A stretch of DNA of 64,000 nt from Buchnera aphidicola (Acyrthosiphon lactucae) (GTDB lineage: Bacteria; Pseudomonadota; Gammaproteobacteria; Enterobacterales; Enterobacteriaceae). Under the pieces are notes generated by a model. That model was not told the DNA's origin and ran no database searches. It was given only the letters and a program-made list of their open reading frames with translations. Each line of letters begins with the position of its first letter. The stretch's first letter is position 1. Position numbers and translations under genes: made by a program. The DNA lies in contig NZ_CP034891.1 in assembly GCF_005083565.1 (NCBI RefSeq), forward strand, positions 372,001 to 436,000, written 5' to 3'. This document shows positions 28,365 to 38,997 of the stretch, piece after piece.

Positions 28365-30161
28365 ATGTCTTTAATTAATATTCAAGATGCTTGTTTATCA
28401 TTTAGTAATTTAGAAATATTAAATAATAGCACATTTCATATCAAAGAAAATGAAAGAGTTTGTTTAATTGGTAAAAATGGAACTGGTAAATCTACTTTAT
28501 TGAAAATTATTACTAAAAAGCAAGAATTAGATCATGGCCGTGTTATTTATAAAAATAATATAAAAATAGCTTATTTAAAACAAGAAAATCCTAAAAATCT
28601 TAATATTTCTATATATGATTTTATCAGTTCGGGATTAAACGAAGATGAAATAAATCCAAAAAAAAATATTGAACAAGTTGTAAAAATAAAAAAAATAATT
28701 GAAATAATTAAACTAAATAAAAATACTTTGTTATCTCATCTATCTGGAGGTTTATTAAGAAAAGCTGCATTAGGTCGTGTCCTAGTAAGAGAACCTGATA
28801 TACTATTACTCGATGAACCTACAAATCACTTGGATATAAAAACAGTTAAATGGCTTGAAATATTTTTAAAAAAATTTTCTGGTAGTATATTATTTGTATC
28901 ACACGATAGAAATTTTATTCAAAATATATGTACGCGTATTGTAGATCTTGATCGTGGAAAATTAATTTCTTGGCCTGGTAATTACAATAATTTTATAAAA
29001 TTAAAAAATGAAAGTAATCGTATTGAAAATATACAAAAAAAATTATTTGATAAAAATCTAGAAAAAGAAGAAAAATGGATTAGAAAAGGTGTTAAAGCAC
29101 GTTCTACTCGTAATGAAGGAAGAGTTAAAAATTTAAAAATATTACGAAAAGAACATGAAGATTATAAAAAGATAGAAAAATTAAATAATGTAAAAATTAA
29201 CGAATCTAAAAATTATTTAGGGAAAATAATATTTAAATTAGAAAATGTAGATTTTTTAATAAATAATAAAACTATTATAAAAAATTTTTCATCGATTATT
29301 CAACATGGTGATAAATTAGGATTAATTGGTAATAATGGATGTGGAAAAAGTACATTAATTAAAATCCTTACAGGAGAAAAAAAACCTCAAAAGGGACAAA
29401 TTTATATAGGTACAGGACTTAAAATATCATATTTTGATCAAAATAGATCTGTATTAGATCCAAACAAATCTATTTTAGAAAATATAGCTTATGGAAAAGA
29501 AAAAATTATGTTGAATGGAAGAGAACAATATACAATCGGTTATTTGAAAAAATTTCTTTTTAAACCTAATCAATTGCAATCTTTAGTAAAAACATTATCA
29601 GGTGGTGAATGTAATAGATTACTTCTAGCTCGATTATTTTTAAAACCAAGTAATGTTTTAATTCTTGATGAACCTACAAATGATCTAGATTTAGATACTC
29701 TACAATTATTAGAAAAAATTATTATTAATTATAAAGGTACTGTTATAATTGTTAGTCATGATGAAACATTTATTAATAATACAGTAAAAAAATGTTGGTG
29801 TTTCGAAAAAAATGGATTAATTAATACCTATCTTGGTAATTATGATCATTTAAAAAAAGAAAAAAATAATTTTAAAAAAAATATTCAAATAAAAATTAAA
29901 AATAATTTTAAAAAAAATATTCAAATAAAAATTAAAAATAATTTTAAAAAAGAATTACATTCAGTATTATCTACAATAGAAAAAATTGAACTCAATATTA
30001 TAAAACTACAAAAAAAAACGAATGAACCTAATTTTTTTAAAAAAACATTAGAAGAAAAATTACCAATACTAAAAATGTTAGCTCAACAAGAAAAAAAGTT
30101 AGAAAAAAAAATATTACATTGGGAAAATTTAGAAAAAAGTATTATCAATAGTAAAATATAA
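28365..30161 (+). CDS. uup: Uup, ABC-F ATPase
   Basis: Uup is a soluble duplicated ATPase of the ABC-F family, linked in E. coli to transposon excision and ribosome-related functions. The first ATPase has Walker A GKNGTGKST, signature LSGG and LLLDEPTNHLD; the second has GNNGCGKST, LSGGECNRL and LILDEPTNDLD. The inter-domain linker is charged, and the C-terminal domain is coiled coil. That tail is interrupted by a 36-base tandem repeat (29865-29951) coding NNFKKNIQIKIK twice. It has 598 residues against 635. Confidence 0.95.
   Translation: MSLINIQDACLSFSNLEILNNSTFHIKENERVCLIGKNGTGKSTLLKIITKKQELDHGRVIYKNNIKIAYLKQENPKNLNISIYDFISSGLNEDEINPKKNIEQVVKIKKIIEIIKLNKNTLLSHLSGGLLRKAALGRVLVREPDILLLDEPTNHLDIKTVKWLEIFLKKFSGSILFVSHDRNFIQNICTRIVDLDRGKLISWPGNYNNFIKLKNESNRIENIQKKLFDKNLEKEEKWIRKGVKARSTRNEGRVKNLKILRKEHEDYKKIEKLNNVKINESKNYLGKIIFKLENVDFLINNKTIIKNFSSIIQHGDKLGLIGNNGCGKSTLIKILTGEKKPQKGQIYIGTGLKISYFDQNRSVLDPNKSILENIAYGKEKIMLNGREQYTIGYLKKFLFKPNQLQSLVKTLSGGECNRLLLARLFLKPSNVLILDEPTNDLDLDTLQLLEKIIINYKGTVIIVSHDETFINNTVKKCWCFEKNGLINTYLGNYDHLKKEKNNFKKNIQIKIKNNFKKNIQIKIKNNFKKELHSVLSTIEKIELNIIKLQKKTNEPNFFKKTLEEKLPILKMLAQQEKKLEKKILHWENLEKSIINSKI
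29865..29951 (+). repeat. 36-bp tandem repeat inside uup
   Basis: A 36-base unit beginning AATAATTTTAAAAAAAATAT occurs at 29865-29900 and 29901-29936, followed by a 15-base partial copy at 29937-29951. The copies are identical, so the duplication is recent, and the unit is a multiple of three, so the frame is kept. It adds 12 residues in the linker before the Uup coiled coil. Confidence 0.85.
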
Positions 30162-30247
30162 AAAATTAAGAACTAATAAAAATAATTTATAAAAATAGAT
30201 TTTTTAAAGTTCCATTTTTTCTAGAATCATAAATTTATATATTATAT

Positions 30248-31180
30248 CTATATTTTTCTCATGCAATTTAAAGAACAGCACTTTTTGAAATTAATAGAAC
30301 AATTTTCACATTGAATAAAAAGAAGATGACAAAAATTGTAATGACAATTAATGTAAGTATCAGAAGGTTGTCCACATTGTTTACAAAATGATATTATATC
30401 ATCTGAAATTTTTTCACTCATTCGATTATCAAAAACAAAATTTTTTCCTTTAAAAAGAACTGGAAAACCATTTTTTCGAGCATCATGTACATAACCAATT
30501 ATACCTCCTTCTAAATGAAAAATATTTTTAAAACCATTAAAAAGCATCCAAGCAGTAGCTTTTTCACAGCGAATACCACCTGTACAATACATAACAATTT
30601 TTTTGTTTTTAGCATTTTTCATTAATCGTATTACATTTTTTAATTGTTCTCGAAAAGTTAAACTTTTTATTTCTATTGCATTTTTAAAATGACCAATAGC
30701 ATATTCATAAGAATTTCTCATATCAATAAATATTGTTTTTTTATCATTTAACATTAAATTAACTTCTTTTGCTTTGAGATAAATACCAACATTATTAGGA
30801 TTAAAAAATTTTTCTGTAATTCCATCTTGTACAATTTTCTGTCTAATTTTAACAGAAAGAACCCAGAAAGATTTTTCATTATTTAATGATTTATTTATAC
30901 GTAAATTATTAAGTTCTAAATTAAAATTATACAAAAATTTTTTTATAAAAAAATAATACTTTTTTGGAACGCTAATTTGTGCGTTTATCCCTTCAGTAGC
31001 TATATAAATTCTTCCTAAAACATTATATTTATAAAAATTTTTATAAAATTCATCACGACATTCTTGAGTATTTTTAATAGTAAAATATTTGTAAAAAGAC
31101 AAAGTTAAACGAGGTTCTTTTTCAAAGAACATGCGTTTTTTTAATTCTTTTTTAGAAATAATATTATATAAAATTGACAT
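30248..31180 (-). CDS. trhO: TrhO, tRNA uridine-34 hydroxylase (YceA)
   Basis: TrhO makes 5-hydroxyuridine at tRNA wobble position 34. An N-terminal ferredoxin-like part is followed by a rhodanese domain with the active cysteine loop MYCTGGIRCEKA, then a C-terminal cysteine-rich segment with several Cys pairs (CKQCG, CENC) that may bind metal. It has 310 residues, about 40 fewer than E. coli. It converges with uup across 86 AT-rich bases without a clear hairpin. Confidence 0.93.
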   Translation of the reverse strand: MSILYNIISKKELKKRMFFEKEPRLTLSFYKYFTIKNTQECRDEFYKNFYKYNVLGRIYIATEGINAQISVPKKYYFFIKKFLYNFNLELNNLRINKSLNNEKSFWVLSVKIRQKIVQDGITEKFFNPNNVGIYLKAKEVNLMLNDKKTIFIDMRNSYEYAIGHFKNAIEIKSLTFREQLKNVIRLMKNAKNKKIVMYCTGGIRCEKATAWMLFNGFKNIFHLEGGIIGYVHDARKNGFPVLFKGKNFVFDNRMSEKISDDIISFCKQCGQPSDTYINCHYNFCHLLFIQCENCSINFKKCCSLNCMRKI

Positions 31181-31228
31181 TGAAAATACCTATAATTTTT
31201 ATGAATTAAGAATAATGTACAAAAAAAA

Positions 31229-34096
31229 TTATTTTTTATGAGATATATTTATTAACATTTTTATTTGTTCAGATAATTTTATATGTATTTCATTTAATTT
31301 TAGTAACTTATTTTTTTCTTGAATGACTATTTTTTGAGGTGCATAATATAAAAAATCTTTATTTAAAATTTTGTTTTTAATTTTTAATATATTAAGTTGT
31401 ATTTTTTTTTCTTCTTTTTTTAATCGTTTTAATTCTACTTCTTTATCTATTAATTTCAATATAGGGATTACAATTTCCACTCCATCTATAATTTCTTTGA
31501 TACATAAATCTTTTTTATACTCATATAACAGTATTGTAATACTTTCTAAAAATGATATTTTTTTTATTAGAAAAATATTTTCTTGAATAATCATTTCTTG
31601 TTCAGAATTAACATTATATAAAAATAATGGTAATAATTTTGTAGAACTAATATTCATGTTAATTCTAATATTCCTTATAAATATAATAATCTTTTTTATC
31701 CAATTCATATTAATCAGTATTTTTTTATCAAATAATGCATGATTATATTCTGGAAAAGATTGCAACATAATTGTCTTTTCTTGAATATTTTTTATTAATT
31801 TTATACGTTGCCAAATAGTTTCGGTTATAAAAGGAATAATAGGATGAGCTAATCTTAAAATTGATTCTAGAATATAAATTAAAATATTTTTAGTAAAATA
31901 TACATCTTTCGAAGAACTTGTTTTAATAACTATTTTTACAAATTCTAAATACCAATCACAAAATACATTCCAAATAAAATCATATAAAATATGCGCTGCA
32001 ATATCAAAGCGATAAGTATCTAATGATTCGCGATATAATTTTACTGTGTTATTAAATTCTATTAAAATCCATTTATTTATTAATAACATTTTATCTTGTA
32101 TATTAAATTCTGAAAATATATGATTTTTTGTATTCATTACGACAAAACGACTAGCATTCCAAAGTTTATTGCAAAAATTACGATATCCTTTTAACCGATT
32201 AATATCCCATTGTATATCGCGAGTGTTAGAAGCTAATGCTGAGAAAGTAAAACGTAATGCATCTGTACCAGTAGATTGAATACCTTTAGGAAACTGTTTA
32301 ATAGTATTTTTAGTAATTTCATTAGATAAATCTGGTTTTAATAAATTACTTGTTCTTTTTTTGATTAATTCATTTAAAGAAATTCCGTCTATCATATCTA
32401 AGGGATCAATTACATTCCCTTTTGATTTAGACATTTTTTTTCCATATTCATCTCGAATCAATCCTGTGATATAAACATTTTTAAAAGGTACTTCAGGATT
32501 ATTTTTTTCATCTTTAACAAAATACATTGTTAACATAATCATTCTAGCAATCCAAAAAAAAATAATATCAAAACCGCTAATTAAAACATTTGTAGGATGA
32601 AAAAGTTTTAAAAATGTAGTTTTTTTAGGCCATCCTAATGAAGAAAAAGTCCATAATCCAGAGGAAAACCAAGTATCTAAAACATCATTTTCTTGTGTTA
32701 ATAATGTATTTTCTGATATAGAATATTTTTGACGTATTTCTTTTTCATTTTGTCCAATATAAATATTTTTTTTACTATCATACCATACTGGAATACGGTG
32801 GCCCCACCATAATTGACGAGAAATACACCAATCTTCAATATTATTCATCCAAGATTTATACATACTTTCATATTGAGGCGGTATAAATTTAATTTTCTTG
32901 TTTTTTACAGCGTTTAAAGCTACTTTAGCTAATTGAGCTGTTTTTAAATACCATTGATTTGTAAGCATAGGTTGAATAATAGCACCACTTCTATTACTAT
33001 AAGGAAGAGTAATATTACATTCTTCTTTTTTTTCTAATAATCCTAAATTGTCAATTTCTTTAATAATTTCAACTCGTGCAGAAAGAATGTCTAATTTTTG
33101 AAATTTATGTGGAATGAATGTACTATATTTATTAGATTTTTCACCTTTATAATTGTAAACTTCAGAAATAGATTTAATTCGACCATCAAAAGTAAAAATA
33201 TTAATCATTGGTAATTTATGATAAAATCCAACTTTATAATCATTAAAATCATGTGCAGGAGTAATTTTTACACAACCAGTCCCTTTGTCTATATCAGCAT
33301 ATTTATCTGCAATAATAGGGATTACTCTATTAGTTAAAGGACATATAACAGACTGCCCAATAAATTTATTATATTTATAATTTTCAGGATTTATAGCGAT
33401 AGCTGTATCACCTAATAAAGTTTCAGGTCTAGTTGTAGAAACTACTAGAAATTTTATTTTATTTTTTAAAAAAACATTATTTTGAACAATGGGGTAACGA
33501 ATAAACCATTTTTTTCCTTTTATTAAACGATGTTCGACTTCTAAATCTGAAATTACAGTTTCTAATTTTGAATCCCAATGTACTAATCTTTTTTTCTGAT
33601 AAATTAAATTACTTTTATAAAATAAAATAAAAGCTTCTCTAACAGCAGTAGAAATATCAGGATCTAAAGTAAATTTTTCATGATCCCAATCAGCAGATAT
33701 TCCTAAACGTCGCATTTGTTTTGTAATAATACAACTAGATTTTTTTTTCCATGCCCAAATTTTTTTAATAAAATCGTCTCTACTATAATCTTTTTTAGTT
33801 TTTTTTTCTTCTAAAAATATCTGACGTTCAACTAAAATTTGCGTTGCTATTCCTGCATGATCAGTTCCAACTTGCCAAAACGTATTCTTACCTTGCATTC
33901 TATGGTAACGAATTAATATATCCATAATTGTTTGTTGGAATGCATGTCCCATATGTAAACTTCCTGTAATATTAGGCGGTGGCATCATAATACAAAAAGT
34001 TGATTTTTCTGAATTATTAGGTTTAAAATACCCATTTTTTTCCCAAAAATCATATAAAGATTCTTCAATATTTTTAGGATTATAATTTTTTTCCAT
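31229..34096 (-). CDS. valS: Valyl-tRNA synthetase
   Basis: ValS is a class I synthetase that charges tRNA-Val and edits mischarged threonine. The HIGH-type motif is SLHMGHAFQ near residue 42 and KMSKS occurs in GKKMSKSKGNVIDP near 550. The editing domain has STTRPETLLGDTAIAI. The C-terminal coiled arm is Lys/Ile-rich. It has 955 residues against 951. In E. coli holC lies between valS and pepA; here only 88 bases separate them. Confidence 0.97.
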   Translation of the reverse strand: MEKNYNPKNIEESLYDFWEKNGYFKPNNSEKSTFCIMMPPPNITGSLHMGHAFQQTIMDILIRYHRMQGKNTFWQVGTDHAGIATQILVERQIFLEEKKTKKDYSRDDFIKKIWAWKKKSSCIITKQMRRLGISADWDHEKFTLDPDISTAVREAFILFYKSNLIYQKKRLVHWDSKLETVISDLEVEHRLIKGKKWFIRYPIVQNNVFLKNKIKFLVVSTTRPETLLGDTAIAINPENYKYNKFIGQSVICPLTNRVIPIIADKYADIDKGTGCVKITPAHDFNDYKVGFYHKLPMINIFTFDGRIKSISEVYNYKGEKSNKYSTFIPHKFQKLDILSARVEIIKEIDNLGLLEKKEECNITLPYSNRSGAIIQPMLTNQWYLKTAQLAKVALNAVKNKKIKFIPPQYESMYKSWMNNIEDWCISRQLWWGHRIPVWYDSKKNIYIGQNEKEIRQKYSISENTLLTQENDVLDTWFSSGLWTFSSLGWPKKTTFLKLFHPTNVLISGFDIIFFWIARMIMLTMYFVKDEKNNPEVPFKNVYITGLIRDEYGKKMSKSKGNVIDPLDMIDGISLNELIKKRTSNLLKPDLSNEITKNTIKQFPKGIQSTGTDALRFTFSALASNTRDIQWDINRLKGYRNFCNKLWNASRFVVMNTKNHIFSEFNIQDKMLLINKWILIEFNNTVKLYRESLDTYRFDIAAHILYDFIWNVFCDWYLEFVKIVIKTSSSKDVYFTKNILIYILESILRLAHPIIPFITETIWQRIKLIKNIQEKTIMLQSFPEYNHALFDKKILINMNWIKKIIIFIRNIRINMNISSTKLLPLFLYNVNSEQEMIIQENIFLIKKISFLESITILLYEYKKDLCIKEIIDGVEIVIPILKLIDKEVELKRLKKEEKKIQLNILKIKNKILNKDFLYYAPQKIVIQEKNKLLKLNEIHIKLSEQIKMLINISHKK

Positions 34097-34184
34097 TTTA
34101 TTTTACTATTGTTTAATAAAAAAGGCGATATTGCCATATTACAGAGATAGTATCTTAATTAAAAATAATTTTTATTTAATAGTA

Positions 34185-35687
34185 TTAAGAATAAATATAA
34201 TTTGACTGATTTAATAAAAACTGACATAAAAGTTCAACAGGACGTCCTGTAGCTCCTCCATATTCTCCAGATTTCCATGCTGTTCCAGCAATATCTAAAT
34301 GTGCCCAATTGTATTTTTTTGTAAATTTAGAAAGAAAACAAGCTGCAGTTATAGCACCTGCTTTACCTTTCCCTACATTAGAAAAATCTGCAATATTAGA
34401 ATTTAATTCTTTATAATATTCTGAAAATAATGGTAGAGACCATATTTTATCACCTGTTTCTCGTGATGCACGATGCAATTGAGTTTCAAGCTCTTGATTA
34501 TTAGAAAAAAGTCCACTTACTGATTCTCCTAATGCCGTAACACAAGCTCCAGTCAATGTAGCAATATCAATTACTATATTTGGAGAAAAACGTTCTAAAT
34601 ATGTTAATGAATCACATAAAACTAAACGTCCTTCAGCATCGGTATTTAATACTTCCACTGTTTGACCTGACATAGTAGTTAAAACATCTCCAGGTCTAAA
34701 AGCATGACCTCCTGGCATATTTTCACAACCAGATAGAATTGCTATTATTTTTAAAGGTAGCTGTAATTCAGCAGCCATAATTAATATTCCATAAACCGCT
34801 GCAGCACCACACATATCATACTTCATTTCATGCATATTAAATGCAGGTTTAATAGATATACCCCCAGAATCAAAAGTTAAACCTTTTCCTACAAAAGCAA
34901 TTGTTTGATTGTTAATAACATTATGTCCAGAATATTTTATAACAGACATAAAAGGTTTATTTTTTGCTCCATTTCCAACTGCTATGTAAGAATGCATTCC
35001 TAATTCTTTCATTTTTTTTATATCAATTATTTCTACAACAATATTTTCTTTATATTTTTTAGATAATTTTTTAGCACAATTAGACAAATAAAGAGGATTA
35101 CAAATATTAGGTGGTAAATTACTTAAATTTTTTGCAGATGCAATAGCATAATTAATTGCTAAAGCATGTTTTAAAGATATTTTTGCTATAAATAAATCAT
35201 TTTTTTTTGAAATATTTAATGTAATATAATCTATATTTATATTCTTTATATTTGAATTATTTATCTTTTTAACTTCATATAAAGATTCTTTTGTAGAAAG
35301 TACTATTACTCTAACCATCCAATATATATTATTATTAATATTCAATTCCGAAAAGGAATAAACCACATTCTTTATTAAAAGTTTTTTTAATATCTTTATA
35401 GTATTTTGAAGTATTTCTTTTAAATTTGATTTATCTATTTGATCTTTTTTTCCACAACCTACTAGTAATATTCTCTTTGAAAAGATTCCAGGAATTTTAT
35501 ATAAAATAAGTTTATCTCCTATTTTTCCTTGAATATCACCTAATTTTATTAAAGAAGTTATATAACCATTACTACATTTATCTAAATAAATAATAGAATC
35601 TGAAAGTTCACATAGATTAAAAATAGGAACAACTATACAATCAGTTTTTTCTCTATCTAATTTACAGTTTTTTATAAAAAAATCCAT
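34185..35687 (-). CDS. pepA: Leucyl aminopeptidase A
   Basis: PepA is a hexameric di-zinc aminopeptidase that in E. coli also binds DNA in carAB control and plasmid resolution. The catalytic half is clear: GKGLTFDSGGISIKP, the signature NTDAEGRLVLCD and MCGAAAVYG. The N-terminal half is more diverged and Lys/Asn-rich. It has 500 residues against 503. It is divergent from argF, with a 266-base AT-rich spacer. Confidence 0.96.
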   Translation of the reverse strand: MDFFIKNCKLDREKTDCIVVPIFNLCELSDSIIYLDKCSNGYITSLIKLGDIQGKIGDKLILYKIPGIFSKRILLVGCGKKDQIDKSNLKEILQNTIKILKKLLIKNVVYSFSELNINNNIYWMVRVIVLSTKESLYEVKKINNSNIKNINIDYITLNISKKNDLFIAKISLKHALAINYAIASAKNLSNLPPNICNPLYLSNCAKKLSKKYKENIVVEIIDIKKMKELGMHSYIAVGNGAKNKPFMSVIKYSGHNVINNQTIAFVGKGLTFDSGGISIKPAFNMHEMKYDMCGAAAVYGILIMAAELQLPLKIIAILSGCENMPGGHAFRPGDVLTTMSGQTVEVLNTDAEGRLVLCDSLTYLERFSPNIVIDIATLTGACVTALGESVSGLFSNNQELETQLHRASRETGDKIWSLPLFSEYYKELNSNIADFSNVGKGKAGAITAACFLSKFTKKYNWAHLDIAGTAWKSGEYGGATGRPVELLCQFLLNQSNYIYS

Positions 35688-35953
35688 GATATACTCTCTA
35701 TTTTAAACAGAATCAATTAATTAAGTTATTACAAAAATATTTCTTTTTAAATTACTGTCTTTGTGTCAAACAAATGATATTTATTTATATTTTTATGTAT
35801 TAGTAAAAATTTTTACAAATATGATTTTTATTATTTAATTGATAATTATGATGATTTTAAGTTTAATACAAAATATTATATACTATAAAAACATTTTTTA
35901 TTTAATTTTCAACTTTTTATAAATTTATTTTTATCTAATATCGAGACTTTAAT

Positions 35954-36970
35954 ATGAACGATCTTTATCAACGTGATTTTTTAAGACTATTAGATTTTAC
36001 TTCTTTAGAAATAAATAATATAATTATATTAGCTCAAAAACTTAAAAAGTATAAAAAGAACAATCAAGAAATTCAACTACTTAACAAAAAAAATATTGCT
36101 TTAATTTTTGAAAAAGAATCAACTCGTACAAGATGTTCTTTTGAAGTAGCTGCATTTGATCAAGGAGCTCATGTTACATATCTTGGACCTGGTAGTACAC
36201 ATCTTGGAACAAAAGAGTCAATTGAAGATACTGCAAAAATACTCGGACGTTTATATGATGGTATTCAATATCGAGGTCATCGTCATAGAACAATAGAAAT
36301 TTTAGCTAAATATTCAAAAGCACCAGTATGGAATGGTTTAACTGAAAAATTTCATCCTACACAATTACTTGCAGATCTTCTTACTATAAAAGAAATTTTT
36401 CCAGAAAAAAAATTTCATAAAATAAAATGTGCTTATGTCGGGGATGCACATAATAACATGGGAAACAGTTTATTAGAAGCTGCATCATTAGTCGGATTAG
36501 ATTTGCGTTTAGTTTCTCCTAAAGAATGTTGGCCAGAAAAAAAATTATTTAAATTTTGTCAAAAACAAATCAAAAAGAATAAAGGGAATATAATATGTAC
36601 TGAAAATATTAATGAAGGAGTAAATAATGTCGATTTTATCTATACTGACGTCTGGGTGTCTATGGGAGAACCTTTAGAAGTATGGGAAAATAGAATTAAT
36701 TTATTAAAATCTTATCAAGTAAACCATTCAATGTTGGACATGACTCATAATCCACAAATAAAAGTTTTACACTGTCTACCAGCTTTACATGATCAAAAAA
36801 CTAATATAGGAAAATCTATATTAAAAAAATATGGTTTTAAAGATGGTATGGAAATAACAGATGATATTTTTCAAAAAAACCAAAAAATTATTTTTGAACA
36901 AGCAGAAAATAGACTACATACTATAAAAGCTATTCTCATATCTAGTTTATTAAAAACAATTAACTTTTAA
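35954..36970 (+). CDS. argF: Ornithine carbamoyltransferase
   Basis: This enzyme converts ornithine and carbamoyl phosphate to citrulline in arginine synthesis, an amino acid the symbiont is known to provide to aphids. Carbamoyl-phosphate site STRTR is at residues 56-60, with HPTQ and the ornithine/cysteine motif HCLPA further on. It has 338 residues against 334. Its location next to pyrBI matches the E. coli argI copy, so argI is an equally valid name. No convincing ARG box was found upstream. Confidence 0.96.
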   Translation: MNDLYQRDFLRLLDFTSLEINNIIILAQKLKKYKKNNQEIQLLNKKNIALIFEKESTRTRCSFEVAAFDQGAHVTYLGPGSTHLGTKESIEDTAKILGRLYDGIQYRGHRHRTIEILAKYSKAPVWNGLTEKFHPTQLLADLLTIKEIFPEKKFHKIKCAYVGDAHNNMGNSLLEAASLVGLDLRLVSPKECWPEKKLFKFCQKQIKKNKGNIICTENINEGVNNVDFIYTDVWVSMGEPLEVWENRINLLKSYQVNHSMLDMTHNPQIKVLHCLPALHDQKTNIGKSILKKYGFKDGMEITDDIFQKNQKIIFEQAENRLHTIKAILISSLLKTINF

Positions 36971-37074
36971 AAAATAATTTAAATATTTATAAAAACTCAA
37001 TATTTTTTAGTTTCTTTATACTGTTGAGAAGCATTTTATATTCTCTTTTCTTCAAGAATCAAGGAAAATAAAAT

Positions 37075-38007
37075 TTGAGAAACTCTCTATATAAAAAAAA
37101 CATTATTTCAATTAATGATCTTCGACGTAATGAATTAGAATTAGTTTTAAATAAATCTGCAATGCTTAAAAAAAAACCACAACCCCATTTATTAAAGAAT
37201 AAAATTATCGCTAGTTGTTTTTTTGAAGCATCAACTCGTACTCGTTTATCATTTGAAACTGCAATCTATCGATTAGGAGCTTCAATAGTAGGATTTTCTG
37301 ATGGAAATAATATTTCTTTAGAAAAAAAAGGAGAAACATTAGCAGATACTATTTCAGTAATTAGTTCTTATGTAGATGCGATTATTATGCGGCACCCTCA
37401 AGAAGGATCTGCACGTTTAGCTGCAGAGTTTTCTAATAAAACACCAATATTTAATGCAGGAGATGGAGCAAATCAACATCCTACACAGACACTATTAGAT
37501 TTATTTACTATAAAAGAAACTCAAAATAGACTTACTCATTTAAATATAGCTATAGTTGGAGATCTTAAATATGGAAGAACGGTACATTCATTAACACAAG
37601 CATTAGCTAAATTTAAAAATAATAAATTTTATTTTATTTCACCTGATGCTTTAAAAATGCCAAATTATATTAATAATATGCTTGATAAAAAAGAGATTTA
37701 TTGGAAAAGATATATAAATATTGAAGAAATAATTTCTGAAATAGATATTCTTTATATGACACGTATTCAAAAAGAAAGACTTGACTCCACTGAATATGCA
37801 AATGCAAAATCAAAATTTGTATTACATACAGAAACTTTAAAAAATGCGCGTAGCAATCTAAAAATATTACATCCTCTTCCTCGTATAGATGAAATAGATC
37901 GTGATGTTGACTACACACCTTATGCCTGGTATTTTAAACAGGCAGCAAATGGAATTTATGCACGTCAGGCTATTTTATCTTTAGTACTAATAGAAAAACA
38001 CTTATAA
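37075..38007 (+). CDS. pyrB: Aspartate carbamoyltransferase, catalytic chain
   Basis: PyrB condenses carbamoyl phosphate and aspartate, the first committed step of pyrimidine synthesis. It contains [11 protein letters not shown] near residue 53, [16 protein letters not shown] and HPLPRIDEI. The start is TTG at 37075: it matches the E. coli N-terminus ([14 protein letters not shown]) and AAGGA lies nine bases upstream. It has 310 residues, equal to E. coli. The E. coli pyrL attenuator cannot be seen in the 104 bases upstream. Confidence 0.96.
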   Translation: MRNSLYKKNIISINDLRRNELELVLNKSAMLKKKPQPHLLKNKIIASCFFEASTRTRLSFETAIYRLGASIVGFSDGNNISLEKKGETLADTISVISSYVDAIIMRHPQEGSARLAAEFSNKTPIFNAGDGANQHPTQTLLDLFTIKETQNRLTHLNIAIVGDLKYGRTVHSLTQALAKFKNNKFYFISPDALKMPNYINNMLDKKEIYWKRYINIEEIISEIDILYMTRIQKERLDSTEYANAKSKFVLHTETLKNARSNLKILHPLPRIDEIDRDVDYTPYAWYFKQAANGIYARQAILSLVLIEKHL

Positions 38008-38016
38008 TATAAGAAT

Positions 38017-38481
38017 ATGGAAATAAATAAACTTCAAGTAGAAGCAATTAAATCTGGCAGTGTAATTGATCATATTCCTGCACATATTGGTTTTAAATTG
38101 TTATCTTTATTTAGATTTACTGAAACAGAAAAACGCATTACTATAGGTTTAAATTTACCTTCTAAAAAATTAGGGAAAAAAGATATTATAAAAATTGAAA
38201 ATACTTTTCTCAGTGATGATCAAATTAATCAACTGGCAATTTATGCTCCACATGCTACCGTAAATTATATTAATGAATATAATTTAGTAGGAAAAGTTTT
38301 TCCAACTTTACCTGAAAAAATTGATAAAATTTTAATTTGCCCAAATAGTAATTGTGTTAGTAATAATAATCTTATAACTTCTAGTTTTATTTTTAAAAAA
38401 GATCAATTTTCTAATATGAATCTAAAATGTAAATATTGTGAAAAAGAATTTTCTAAAAATATAGTTTTATCATATCAATAA
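38017..38481 (+). CDS. pyrI: Aspartate carbamoyltransferase, regulatory chain
   Basis: PyrI binds CTP/ATP and holds two catalytic trimers together. The four zinc cysteines are at residues 108, 113, 138 and 141, with spacing as in E. coli, so contact with PyrB should be preserved. The N-terminal allosteric domain starts [21 protein letters not shown], keeping the Lys and Asp positions used for nucleotide binding. It has 154 residues. It lies nine bases after pyrB, so it is in the same transcript, and allosteric control is probably still in place. Confidence 0.96.
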   Translation: MEINKLQVEAIKSGSVIDHIPAHIGFKLLSLFRFTETEKRITIGLNLPSKKLGKKDIIKIENTFLSDDQINQLAIYAPHATVNYINEYNLVGKVFPTLPEKIDKILICPNSNCVSNNNLITSSFIFKKDQFSNMNLKCKYCEKEFSKNIVLSYQ

Positions 38482-38526
38482 TATTTTTTTTTATATATAA
38501 ATAATTAAATACATAAGTGATACTCT

Positions 38527-38913
38527 ATGAATTGCATAATTGAAACTAAAAATGCTCCTAAACCTATTGGACCTTATTCACAGGCGATTAAAATAGAAAA
38601 CTTTATTATATTGTCTGGACAAATACCAATTGATATTATATCAAATCACATACCAGAAAATATTGCAGAACAGACATATCTTGTATTAGTCAATATAAAA
38701 TCAATTTTAATTCATGCAGGATTTCAAGTAAAAAATATTATAAAAACGACAATTTTTACTACTGATTTAAAAAAAATTAATATAATCAATGAAATTTACA
38801 AAAAATTTTTTATGGATAATAAATCAGAATTTCCTGCTCGATCTTGCATAGAAGTTCAAGCACTACCTAAAAATGTAAAAATAGAAATTGAAGCTATAGC
38901 ATTTAAAAAATAA
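38527..38913 (+). CDS. ridA: RidA, reactive enamine/imine deaminase
   Basis: RidA hydrolyses 2-aminoacrylate and related enamines released by PLP enzymes such as threonine dehydratase. The 128-residue protein has the family start NAPKPIGPYSQAIK, the LSGQIP loop and the RSCIEVQALPKNVKIEIEAIA end with the conserved Arg. It follows pyrI as in E. coli. It converges with deaD at a short GC-rich hairpin. Confidence 0.95.
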   Translation: MNCIIETKNAPKPIGPYSQAIKIENFIILSGQIPIDIISNHIPENIAEQTYLVLVNIKSILIHAGFQVKNIIKTTIFTTDLKKINIINEIYKKFFMDNKSEFPARSCIEVQALPKNVKIEIEAIAFKK

Positions 38914-38966
38914 TTCCTAAAATAATTTATTTATTAAATTATTTATATTCAATCAAATAGACTTAA

Positions 38967-38985
38967 TATGCCGCAAAGCGGCATA
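38967..38985. terminator. GC-rich hairpin between ridA and deaD
   Basis: TATGCCGC (38967-38974) pairs with GCGGCATA (38978-38985) around an AAA loop. Eight perfect pairs with five G-C pairs is exceptional in this AT-rich DNA. It sits 12 bases past the deaD stop in a convergent gap and may terminate or protect the 3' ends of both transcripts; neither side has a long U-run directly after the stem. Confidence 0.6.
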
Positions 38986-38997
38986 AAAATTAAAAAA

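Noticed and set aside
35829-35862. Possible ARG box (TTGATAATTATGATGA) upstream of argF
   Set aside because: It matches the ArgR consensus only loosely, and AT-rich DNA gives such matches often; there is no second box at the usual spacing.
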